From: Gnetum montanum
Taxonomy: Eukaryota > Streptophyta > Gnetopsida > Gnetales > Gnetaceae
Assembly (NCBI GenBank): GCA_015680685.1
Contig: MNCI01034278.1
Coordinates: forward strand, 358,658 to 422,657
Direction: 5' to 3'
DNA: 64,000 bases
The notes under the pieces were generated by a model, which saw only the letters and a program-made list of their open reading frames with translations, ran no database searches and was not told the origin of the DNA. Position numbers and translations under genes: made by a program. Shown in pieces: positions 35,541-46,372 of this stretch; positions within the stretch are counted from its first letter, which is position 1, and each line of letters begins with the position of its first letter.

Positions 35541-38184
35541 GATTAGAATGTTTTGTAGAAAGATGGATAGCTTTTATTCAATTGGTAACCATTTGGGTCA
35601 ACATGATAGTGTGGACATTATAGGACTTTTGGTTTGAAGCTAGCTCAAAGGTACTTTCAAAGATAGATGAGGTAGGGCTAATAGCCATGGGTGTTTGCAA
35701 GGGCTTTGTGAGGCTATTCGTTCTGAAGAATGATCTCTTACAAGTTTTCTATGTAGAACCACTCAAATAAATATCCAACTGTAAGTTTACTACCCTAGTA
35801 GTATTTCACTATTGTGACTATGGTGGAATTTCCCCCTGCATAGGTGGAGCATGTGACAAGGGTATGGTAGTTGATGATGTAAGGACTACTGAGGGATACA
35901 AAGAAGGAAAAGAAAAAGGATACTTTCCTCTTGGAGAAGGTGCTCTATAATATTTTAGAGGCTAGTAGTTATAAGAGAAGGAGGCATGGCTAGATGAGTC
36001 ACAAGGGAACATAGGCTATTGGACATAATATTTAGAAGGGTCTAGTTGCTTGTAATGATACTATTTCCATGATGGTGGCATCCCCCATGACTATGGATGT
36101 TGCCACTGCTAGTATTACTTTTGAAGTTAAGGAGGTGCTCCACTCGGAGAATATGTTGCTTGGTGGAACTACTACCTATGGTTGCCTTGTAGGTAACGCA
36201 ACTGCCTGGTTGTTTTCCATTTTGCAAATTTGGGATTTAATGCATACATCCTAGACTCTAGTAGATATAACAAAATTGGACAACATCCCTTAGGATGTTC
36301 ATATAGGCAAATATCGCATCCATCACTATCCATTTTAGAATCTACAACCTCTGTAACTAATACAGCTTTACCCTTTTGCTAATGGTAACTCTTTTCTTGA
36401 TTTCTCTTTCCCCTTCTATCTTGACCACTACTCCATTGCTCTGCTCTTTCTTCTACAATTTTAAGAGTTGTTTGGAACTTCTCATGGAAGGAGTCCCATA
36501 TTTTATCAACCTTAGTTAATATTTCAATGAAATATTTCTGTATTGGAAAGGTCTTCCTTTGTACCACTTCATTAAGCAAATCACAAAAACACACCTCCCT
36601 TTTGCAAATGAATGAATTCCTATTATACTCTTCTACACTCTCATGTTTTTTCAGTTCTTTTTCTTCTTTGACCACCTATTCTATCAGCCTTTGAATTTGA
36701 TGGGCTTGCATTTCAAAGAGTCTTTTTTGGGCATAAATTCCGAGGGTTCCCCTTGTCTTATTTTGAAGTTCATTTATGATATGGCAAATTTGTTTCCCTT
36801 GAGAGTATTCATGGCCTAGGCACCAGTGCAACAAAGAGTAGTACCTACCTATGGCTACATCCAAGGACTCATGATTTCTCTATTTCCATCCTTGGATTTG
36901 CCTTTACAAGTTTGACACTCTAAAGTACATTTGGTATTTATCATTGAATAGTTCTAATATGGTACTTCATCAACAAATAGATTGTTGTTCCAAGGACTAG
37001 TACCATCTTTCTACTTCTTTGATGAGAGTCCTTGGGAATAATTTAAGTTTCTATCATTTATTTTATATGTTTTACAAGGCACATGCATCATGAAAAGCTT
37101 GGAGATGATTTTATGAATTTGTGTTATATCCCCCTTCAAATCTAGGAATATTATTCATATTTAGCCTCTTAATCATGCCATTCCTTTTATGCCTTGTGGG
37201 AATTATCACTACCTTTGAAATATTGATCATGTTTCTAGTAGCCAACAAAGGTTCATCATAGTCATTTCATTCACACTGGCCTCTTTCACGGCTATAATGT
37301 GTATGATGAGTCCTATTGTGTCTTTACTCCTTATGATACTCTTCTTCCCCTTGTGGCTATCTATGCCTTCGGTCTTGATCATCTTGATGGGATCTCTATT
37401 CATCTCCATCTTGTTTTTCATCTCCATCCTAGTCCTAATTACTCCTTCTTTTGTCTCAGCCCCTGCTTCTCTTATCAGATTTTGATGACAAAGAAGATGA
37501 TGAGGGTGAAGAAGGAGGAGGACTAGGAGAATGGTGCCTACCAATCCTTCTCCTATGTTCCCTTCCTCATTTCCTTTCATTGTCTTTTTCTTTATTATTG
37601 TCATTAGAGGAACAACTATGGAACCTCATCCTTAATTTCTATTGGGCTCTTCATTCTATTCTTCCTTCTTCTTGGTTGTTGTTTAATGTGAACTACAACC
37701 ATTGCTAAAGAATGTCATCTTTATTTAAAGGAGGTGAGTCTATATATTGGGAGAGCCTTGAAAAGAAATCTAGATCCTCCTTTTACGTTTGAAAAAATAA
37801 TGGTGTCATGACCCCTTTGCCCTTAGAGGCCTCATAGCATGCTTCCATGTGTTGATGTTTCTTAAGCTAGGCATCTATAGGCTAATAATCCCTGTATGTG
37901 TGGTCTTGGATCTCATACTTAGGGTTGAGTGCTAGAATGCCAAATCTAATGAGGTTGTCCATCAACATGGTGGAAATAGATCAATCAGGAGGCAACACAA
38001 TGTTGCCTTCCATGTTCCTCCAATACAACTATTCATCTTGATGGACGATGAAAGTGAAATTCAAATTATAAGGATCCAAATGGGCATAGACAATTCTAAG
38101 TTATTGGGGCTTCTATGGTGCCTCTTATCATTGATTGGATTCTCTTGTGTTTGTTGGAGATTCATTCCTATGATAAGAAGCCAT
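35541..38184 (-). pseudogene. Gag of element C
   Basis: A plausible start ATG lies at 38184-38182 (MASYHRNESP). The shared N-terminal gag motif (VYAHLDPYNLNFTF) follows near 38100. Later pieces include 37604-37227, a charged linker, then 36864-36379 with LGHEYSQGKQICHIINELQNKTRGTLG, typical of the capsid end in this family, and KEEKELKKHESVEEYN. The Pro/Gln-rich tail is at 36227-36042. Stops are frequent. Confidence 0.65.
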
Positions 38185-38335
38185 GTTAGTTATATATAAT
38201 CAGTATGCCTTTGATATTTTAATTCTTCAATTATTTCCCTCTTTGAATAATAGTGGGTCATTTTTGTTTTATCTTTACAACACCTTTATATAAATTCACA
38301 TTTTATTACTAATCAGCACACTTAGCTAAACTAAA

Positions 38336-38354
38336 TCCTTAGAAATGGTGTCAT
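38336..38354 (-). promoter_or_regulatory. Primer-binding site of element C, decayed
   Basis: TGACACCATTTCTAAGGA follows the 5' LTR. It keeps 11 of 18 positions of the tRNA-Asp-type PBS, the differences being mostly C-to-T or G-to-A transitions. Confidence 0.55.
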
Positions 38355-39238
38355 TGATGAGTGGCAGGTATCTCCTACACCTAATCATACAAATCACAAG
38401 AATTCACTAGCAATTTGGTTGAACTCCATAGACTTAGTCTCCTAAGTTGCCTATAGGCCTAAACAATGAATCTTGGAGTTGTACAGTCATTGTCTTTCTA
38501 ACTCATACTTGTGTGTTATCAATACATACGGTTAAGTGTGATCCAAGCCACATGGTATATATTTTTATAAATATTTTTTTACTGTGACAACTAGATGAGT
38601 GGATTAACAATTAATAATCTAACTAATTAGCTAATCTAATCACTAACTATCCTAATGTAGAGTAACTATCCTCAATTGTCATACACATTTTGAATTCATA
38701 ATAATGCTACTGGGTTACCAAGTAGATATTACTAGGCATACTAAATATCCACTACTGAGATTACCAAGCGTAATACTTTATGCTCGAAGTGGTCATACTC
38801 ACGTATTTATGATTAATTACATTAATTATTTAAGGTCATAAATATAAATAGCATTAAAAGTAAAGTGTTGAATGTAAAGAGTAAACTAATCTAAGTGTTG
38901 TAATGAATGTAGAAAATCTCAACTTTATTGTCATCTATGCCAATGTGATCAGGTACATAGGCACTCGAATAAAGCACCATACAATCTCTTAAATTCACAT
39001 TGCAAACACTCAAAGGGAAAATATTCTAACTTTAAAGAAAAGAAATTGTAAGAACTTCGCTACGTTATGATTCTAAGTTTTCATAAATGTAGGTAGTAAG
39101 TGCATTTATATAGGCCCTACTTGCATTAGTGTCAACGCATATGAGTCAACACATCTAACCATGCATCAATGGGGATAAATTGATAGAGCTACATCAACGC
39201 ATGTTCATCAATGCAACATGTCTAGTTATGACTCATCA
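38355..39238 (-). repeat. 5' LTR of element C
   Basis: It pairs with 16168-17021 and is flanked by ATGTC at 39239-39243. U3 cores (TGTCAA, AGTCAA, CATCAA, AATTGA, CATCAA, CATCAA) start at 39130, 39144, 39164, 39178, 39192 and 39206: spacings 14, 20, 14, 14, 14. A minus-strand TATATAAA box lies at 39105-39112, 18 bp beyond the nearest core. Confidence 0.88.
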
Positions 39239-39243
39239 ATGTC

Positions 39244-39770
39244 TAATCTCTTGTTTTATATTGATCTTTACGTAATACCTTTCTATCCTAGGTTGAGTAT
39301 AAGGGTGCTACAAAAGCAATATTTGATGCATGTGTTCACTTGTTGGTATTAGCATAGACAATTCCAAGATATCTATTAGAATTAACCACTTTTATTTTAT
39401 AGTTTTCTATCATAAAATCAAATTTTGTACTTTTCATACCTCAAATCATCATTTTTGTTTTATTAGCATTTACTTTCATGCCTAACAAGTCTTAGAAATG
39501 TATTAAGATTTGAAGCAATTTATACATGAATCTTCAGGAAAATGAAGCAAAGTAGCATCATCAACATATAATAAAATATTAATAAGATGATTACCAACTT
39601 TAATGAGTTGTATTTAGTCAATTTTCAAGAGAATCAATAAAGACTCTAAACAAGGTTTGAAATAGGTAACAACCTTGCTTTACTCTGATGTTGCTAAGAA
39701 AGTGTGTAGTGTTTTCTAAATTGTCATTCTAGATTTCAATAATAGTATTTTGGTAATGCTTCTGAAATGT
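39244..39770 (-). pseudogene. LINE reverse transcriptase fragment
   Basis: On the minus strand a non-LTR RT is recognisable: an RVKQGC stretch at about 39680-39705 (family KQGCPLSP), LLYVDDATLLHF at about 39545-39575 (the catalytic YxDD box) and MKVNANKTKMMI near 39450-39485. It is broken by stops and is cut on its left by the insertion of element C. No 3' end or poly-A tail is seen. Confidence 0.7.
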
Positions 39771-39774
39771 GACT

Positions 39775-39830
39775 TAAATACCTACAAAATCTTGTTAGAC
39801 AATGAGTTGACCACTTGAGCCATAACATCT
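39775..39830 (-). repeat. SINE-like fragment, family 2
   Basis: The minus strand reads TGGCTCAAGTGGTCAAC, an RNA polymerase III A-box-like start, then CATTGTCTAACAAGATTTTGTAGG. The same order occurs at 55410-55500. The B box is not clear here. Confidence 0.4.
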
Positions 39831-39938
39831 TATAACTTTCTACTATATAAATGTTGACCCAAGTAACCATGGTTTTTTATTCAAAACAAAACAATAAAAT
39901 TTTTATGTTTAACAAGTATTAGTAAGGAAAAAGGTTCA

Positions 39939-40045
39939 TTAACAATGAGATATTAGTCTAGTGGTAGAACTCTCAAATTGGAAATTCAATATGATGAGTT
40001 TGGTTCTAATAGACAGGGTTGAGTTATAAAATTTTTACAAAAGTT
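39939..40045 (+). repeat. tRNA-like SINE, family 1, copy a
   Basis: The head AACAATGAGATATTAG carries an A-box-like TAGTCTAGTGG (39954-39964) and a B-box-like TGGTTCTAAT (40001-40010). The body GAGTTATAAAATTTTTAC follows. Two further copies with the same head and body lie at 62400-62537 and, inverted, 62623-62768. Confidence 0.55.
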
Positions 40046-40089
40046 TCATATTTTGGAGGTACATAGTAATCTAGTTTTAGTTCTGATAC

Positions 40090-40480
40090 TGATGAATCGT
40101 GATTTGCTAGGCCTCGATATCAGGTACACAATATTGCAACCTAGATACGATATTGTATACGCAATATCATGATTCTTATGTTAGCATATAAACATAACAC
40201 TTAGGTGCACAGTTGAGGGAGAATTTTAAGTTAGAGGTTCTTTTCTTTTGGAAGTTTAGTTTTCAGTTTCTTTCTTCCAAGCTAGTTATTCCCAATGCAT
40301 GCTCATAGTGTGATGTTTGTAATTGTACAGCACCTTTTTTTGAGTGTGACATACTTGGACGTGTGCATGACCTGCAATAAAGATTCAGATTACTTTCATC
40401 ATTACATCATTCACTTAGATTAATTTTTCTATTTTAGTTATTTAATACCTTCTTTAGTTAATAGTTTGATTTATAGTTAT
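40090..40480 (+). repeat. Solo LTR F, left part
   Basis: It starts TGATGAATCGTGATTTG, close to the sense start of the E LTRs. GATATC-type cores lie at 40116, 40130, 40149 and 40163 (14, 19, 14 bp), followed by a TATAAA sequence near 40185. The LTR breaks off at 40480, where element E is inserted, and resumes at 49317. There is no PBS, PPT or partner LTR, so it is a solo LTR. Confidence 0.78.
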
Positions 40481-41328
40481 TGATGAGTGGCTACGCACCC
40501 CTACACTCAACCATACGAATACGAGCGTTCACGCACCATCTGGTCAAACTCCGCAAATAGGCTAGTTGTGGTATTTAGATAGTTACATGTTGATCACAGT
40601 TCACTGTCTTCCCACCTTGACTAGTACTTACTTTTTCATGTATGATTTAGTCCAGAGTGAGGTGTATGTTGTGGTCCTAAACTAGTGCTACTCCTAGAGA
40701 CAATGGAAGTAACCTTGTTTAAGCTAATAGGGAATGGGAGAAGAGAATCTAAGCTAGCCTAAGTGCAATGAGCATCCATACACATCTTGGACCTTGTGTA
40801 CTACTTCTAGGATTACTAAGCACATGTTACTTAAGCACTCCTAGATCCGCTACTAGGATACCAAGTAGTCACACTTAAATGCTCGTGATTAAATCGTACT
40901 CATTCCACATTAATAACAAGGATATTAAATGAAGGTAAAGAAATACTAATTAAGAAAATAATAAATAACAATAACAGTTAAGCAATTAAAACTAAGTGAA
41001 TGTTGCAATGATGAAGTAATCTCGATCTTTATTGCTGGTCATGTGTGTGTCCAAGTACGTCACACTCAAATAAAGGTTTCGTATAATTATGATCATCACA
41101 TTGTGGGCATGCACTCAGGATTGAATTGAAATGAACTAAAAATGAACAAAAAGACTCTACTTCTACACTTACTAACTCTGACTTTCCTCTCATGTGCACC
41201 CAAATATGTATTTATAGGCTTACACAGGAATCACAATACCGTGTATCCGATATCATTATTCAAGCTGCAATATTGTGTACTCAATATCGAGGATCCGATA
41301 TTAGAGCCTAACAAATCATGGTTCCTCA
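40481..41328 (-). repeat. 3' LTR of element E
   Basis: It follows the PPT TCATGGGGGTA (41329-41339). Cores start at 41235, 41249, 41269, 41283 and 41297, with spacings 14, 20, 14, 14. A minus-strand TATAAATA box lies at about 41209-41216, about 19 bp from the nearest core. Confidence 0.9.
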
Positions 41329-41442
41329 TACCCCCATGACTGAATGAAAACTCATCCTCAAGTTGAACAAAATGAGAACAAGTCCAATTGATTACACAGT
41401 GGATAGGTATGGGATTATTGACCAACTAGGAATTTATTCATC

Positions 41443-44320
41443 TCACAATGGAGAGTTGAACACAATAAAATTGGGACACAAACATAGAATTAAAAAATTT
41501 ATGTGGTTCTTGGTGGCGGTGGTTCCTCCATGGGTCTCTTCCCCTTGTCTTGTGCTCCAAGTTCTTGAAATTGATGGCTCTGAAGGAGTTCCTAGAGCTT
41601 TTCCTCTCGATTTGGGGATCCTATGTTGTCCATGCTGATGCTCCAATGTTTGATGGAGTTGGCACCTCCCATGGACATAGTAGTTGTGGGAACATCTGGT
41701 TGGCCTTGACATACCAAGCCACAAATAGCTATTGTTCCTCTTCATAGGCTCTAGCTTTATCCTTGTATTCTTGATAATCCGTGATCCGTCGAGCCAAATT
41801 TTCCATGACATCCTTTTGTCCCTAGTAGATGGTTTTGACAACCTATAACTTAGAATTTGCCACTTCTAATTTTTGCAGCATCTTCTTCTGCTCAGCAAAT
41901 TTTGTTTCATATTTTCTGTAGGTGGTTGCTACCTGCTTCTCCAATTCTATTCTCGGGTGTCCTGTTGTCAACATAGCCAAGTTGGCATACTATAGGTTTG
42001 CCAACTCCATGTATTCCATAAGATCTTGTATCTATAGGTCCCAACTTTTGAGCTTTACTTGGTGGATGAATGCATAGGTATCCAATATGGCCCGCCAATT
42101 AGTGCTTTGAGAATTGAGAGTGTTGATATGGACTTTGGCCATATGGATTTCTTTTTTTATTACTTTTTTATACATCCCCACTTGACCCCTGAAGTGTTCC
42201 TTCAGCTTCTCATGTCGCTTGGTCTTGTTTTGCCATGTGCTTATCTCAATTTTCATCTTTTGACGGATTGCGTGTACCTCCTCCATTGAGAGGGTTCTAT
42301 TTTCTCTAGCCAAGCGATTCATATCCTAGTTGACCCTGACTAATTGTTCTTTTAATTGCTGAAAATTTTCTTTAAAAACATTCATTTGTTTTTCTACGAT
42401 GGTCAACTAGAGATTGTTAGCTGCAAGCTATTTATTTTCCTCTTGTAAGGCCTTGAGTGCTTTGGCATGTGCATATGTTTGAGCTTGTGCCTTAGAAGCA
42501 TCCTAATCGACCTTCACTTTCTCCTCTGCCACTCTTTTATTCTCTTTTAATAATTTATTGTGATGCTCTAACCGAAAGGACTTTAGCTAGTCTACAGGGA
42601 TGAATTGAGATGGGTCCCACTATGTAGCTTGCAGGATGACAAGCTTTTCTTGGAGTCTTTCCAACTCCACATCTACATGCTTGGCCTTAATCTCTAGTAT
42701 AACTAGCTTCTCTTTTGTGAAGATGAGGTTTGATTGAGTTGTTGTGACATCTTGAGGGATGTCAAACAAGGATGTCATCACTTGTCTTATCTGCAGTACT
42801 GATCTAGTACATCCTCATGCTTTTCAGGAGTCATCGAGGAACCAGCTAAAGTTTGAGCATCACATGCTCTTGTAAAATCTACTGGTGGCACAATAGGGAC
42901 ATTGAATGATTCTTTTATGTGGTTTGTGACCACTTCTATGGCTCCCATTGCATCTTGGTGCTACATGACCACTACTGTGGCACCTTCACCAATTTCTAAT
43001 TGCACCTAAAAAGATGTAGCATTCCCTGAGATCTGTTGTGACCAATGTGATTCCCCTCCTCCTGTTTAAATTGATATCTCACCTCGTGCACAATCAATTA
43101 AGACCGTGCGTCATACAGCATCGTCTATGACCCTGAAGAGATTGGTCTCATCACAGCTTCCCCAACTGACCGTTTCAGCGATGGCCCTAAGATGGCTCAT
43201 CGACGGTTGATAGTCCTGCGGTGGTGGTGGCAGTTGGTTTTGCTAGCCTATGCTGAGCCCTGCTTCCTATTGTTGATTGGGCCCTGCTTCCTAGTGTTGA
43301 CTGGGCCTTTTGCTTGGAAGTTGGCTAGGCCCTATAGTTTGAGGTGCAGTGGGCCCCACTGTTTGTTCTTGTTCAAGCTCCAATGTCTCACCAATACTTT
43401 TCCATAGGGCTGGTGGCTTCAGTAATTCAGCAAATGAAACATTTTGGTCCTTTCTAGGGATGTCATTGGTATACCCCAGAATTCTAGCATGTCGACATAG
43501 CTTCTTGATGAGACAAGAAAAGGGCAATGCGAACTTCCCTATCTTGTGTTCTTCGAACCACCTTAAAATTTCTATAAGATATAGATGGGGTAGGTTGACA
43601 TTAACCTTGGCCATCAAGATAGCACTTCCTGTAGCCGCATATGTGGAGATTTGGTTTAAACCTTTTGTGGGGAAGATGTGATATGTGTCGATCTTGAAAT
43701 AGATTCTTTCTTCCAGTGTTAGCTCTCCATACACTTTGTCTTCTTTGTCGTATGTCCTTTTCAACCAGATCTTCTGTGCATCAGCATCAGAGCGAGTGGG
43801 AAAGTGAGCAACTTTTGGCCTTGTATTCAGAACATTTAACACCTCCAAAATGGCTTTAGCAAAGAAATCCACGAAAACACCACCAATATCAACGATGGTA
43901 CCTTCTTCTTTATTGTGCCAAAATTGGTATGTCTCTCCTAGGTACTAGGTACCACTTTCAGAGAGAATAGGCCATAATGGGGACCCTTTAAGTTGGTCCC
44001 TAACTGCTTTGGGAGAAAACTCTATGAAAGGTCCAAAGTTAAGTTCCACTATCACAGCTGCTGACATAGACCTTTCATGAATTACCTAAACACACTCTAT
44101 GGACAACGTGAGATGTTGTCCCTATTCAGGTGCTTTGCCGACTCCACCTTCAGCATGTCCTAATTGTACAGTAACAGGAGGTTCCTGATGGATACTGACT
44201 GATTATGCCTCCTATTCTGTATATTCCTCAAGAGATTCCTAGCCTCTGCCTCTCCTTGGTCATTTGGATGCACCTTGAGAAGGTCCACCTTGTTGTCCTC
44301 TTTTAGGTGTCATCTACAAT
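41443..44320 (-). pseudogene. Env-position ORF of element E, best preserved copy
   Basis: It begins near 44320 with the shared VDDT block and has a long open piece at 43872-43291 (193 codons): MDFFAKAILEVLNVLN, then LTLEERIYFKIDTYHIFP, STYAATGSAILMAKVNVNLPHLYLIEILRWFEEHKIGKFALPFSCLIKKLCRHARI, then a Gln/Pro/Ser-rich region. This globular part resembles the N-terminal domain of Athila ORF1-type proteins, a family memory that needs a profile search. The C-terminal half (42322-42032, 42098-41907, 41841-41443) is Lys/Glu/Gln-rich and probably coiled coil. No membrane segment or cleavage signal is seen. Early stops are mostly TAG at Gln positions. Confidence 0.65.
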
Positions 44321-44809
44321 CACATGAGGCCAACTATTAGTAAGGTTACATACAAAATTTGATTTATACCTTACTTCTTACCTTTAATAAATTCATGTCT
44401 TATTTAGTGTGATCCAGAGTTAGATAATTTTACAAGAATGTCCCCTAAAAGTTTTGATATTGGGCCCAATTTGATTAGGTGGCTTCAAAATCTAATTTTT
44501 ATGGTATGGGTGAAGAGATAAATTTGATTTGGCAACATGTTTAACATTTTTACGGTCATTTACCCTCTATGATATCCTTCGAGCAACAATGAATTTCAGA
44601 AAAAAATATGTGCAACTTGGAGTGTACCCTTCCCCCATGACTAAGCTGAACACTCTGGGTTTAGGTAGGTTCAATCAGAATGAAAATTGGATCATTAGTA
44701 AGCAAGATATGGATGTTTAAAGGATAGGTGCATAAGCTAGCAAATTCGTGGAAGAAAATTTGAAAAAATCTCCTTGCATGAATAGTTCAAAATAACGTTG
44801 ACGTGCACG

Positions 44810-44906
44810 GGGGGTCCATATATATAGTTTTTATGGATGCAATATTGTGTACCCAATAGCATGGACCTGATATTGCGTCAAACCTGATATTGGGTACCCG
44901 ATATCG
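44810..44906 (-). promoter_or_regulatory. Internal GATATT/GATATC array and TATA box, element E
   Basis: Cores AATATT, AATAGC, GATATT, GATATT and GATATC start at 44841, 44855, 44869, 44886 and 44900 (14, 14, 17, 14 bp). A TATATATA box lies at 44817-44826, about 15-17 bp beyond the last core on the minus strand, and the env-position ORF starts about 0.5 kb further on. Core type and spacing match the LTRs of the same element. Confidence 0.7.
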
Positions 44907-46372
44907 CGGCCCATTGAAAATAGGGTACTTGCAAAAATTAATGAATTTTTAAATTTCCAAGGCCAAAAATGAAGGATATGAGATTAATTTGAAAGGTCTA
45001 GGGTAACATTGAATAGACTGGAAGGCACCAAAAGTATAATGGGGTAGAATCTAGCAATGAAATTCATGAATAGGATGAGGAAAAAGGATATGTTTTGTGC
45101 ATAGGAACGTTTGAATTAGAAGGATGATAAAGGAAAGAATAACGTTGGCAATGTAGTACACAGAGGGTCTAAAATGAGGTGATGATAATGTGCAATGAGT
45201 GTAAATTACAAAGGTTACACAAGTGGGTCCTCCCCAAAGCAGGTTCCTACCTATGATGCCCTTACGTAACCATACCTGAAACTGTTCACAGGCACTAAAA
45301 GGATGAAATGTAATCCACCAATTCCACAAAACACACACATGTAGATACCACCATAATGAGGTATGAGTTTAATGATACACAAGATACAAGTCACAAATAC
45401 ATGAACAGCAAGATGAGATGAATTGTAGAAGGGATTGCAAAGATTGGGATATGAGGTAACTAACCCAGGGCACAATGAGTCCTGAGTGTAGAATGTGATT
45501 AATGTGTTATTAGCCTGTTGCTTCAAAATCAAGACCAAGTTCATTCCTTCGATCAATGACATCGCGTCATTTCATCCCATGATGGACAACCATAAGAGTA
45601 TCATGACAGCAAGGCGTACAATCACTTGGCGTTTTGTTCAAGAGAGGAGGGATTTAGAATTTCTTTGTAGTACATTTGTCTTGATCTTTTCATTTCTTTT
45701 TGTTTGGCCACTTTGACACACTCTCTCTTCTTCTTTTCTCTTCTTTTTTTTTTGATGCGTACTCCAGAGAAGCCGCCTACCTTTAGGCATGGATGCATGT
45801 CTTTCCAGTGGGACCTCCCAGAATAGCATTGGGTTACTTTATTGAGTGCCTTTATTACTCCTACTCCCATTTTTCCTTAAATCTACAAGGATCTTAGTAC
45901 AACCAGGTTGCATGATAACTCCTACAGATGTCACCAAAAAGAATCCACAAGTCCCCTTGATGTCACACCCTGGCCATTCTCTCCTGGTCCATCTTTTTTC
46001 GCTCTGGGCATAATGAGCACAAAATTACTTTTAAGTTTTTATGATGACAAGAATATCATCATACCCAGAGTAGAACCTCGTATTAATAAAATGGTTGGGT
46101 GGATGTGGTGGGCTTGCTATCCAAATAATTAGTCATCTAAGACTTGATATCATAGAAAAACACCTCAACCAATGAGTCACATGAGTGTTTCATTCATAGA
46201 TGAGATTACCCATAAAAAATAAAAAGATAAAATAATAAATAAAAAGATGAAACAACAAATAAAAAGATACAAAAAATTGAAAGATGAAATACTGGAAAAT
46301 AAAAAATTGTAAAATTAAAGAAAAGAAAAAACATTTATTAAGTCCACTCATTAGAATGGAGGATATCCCCCA
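44907..46372 (-). other. Post-gag spacer of element E
   Basis: Non-coding family spacer. A PPT-like TCATGGGGGATATCC tract on the minus strand at about 46358-46372 marks the former pol end. The block near 45220-45260 matches B and C. Confidence 0.55.

Larger units (their letters stand above)
16168..39238 (-). mobile_element. Element C: near-complete Athila/Tat-like retrotransposon, split by nested element D
   Basis: On the minus strand the order is 5' LTR (38355-39238), PBS, gag, protease, RT, RNase H, integrase, spacer, internal promoter, env-position ORF, PPT and 3' LTR (16168-17021). A perfect target duplication ATGTC flanks it at 16163-16167 and 39239-39243. Element D (about 10.2 kb) sits inside the env-position ORF, so the original element was about 12.8 kb. 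This is the only copy in the window that keeps all modules. It is heavily mutated and not functional. Confidence 0.88.

Noticed and set aside
41443-44320. Extra ORF called as a true retroviral-type envelope gene
   Set aside because: No signal peptide, transmembrane segment or cleavage site is visible; position alone does not support it.
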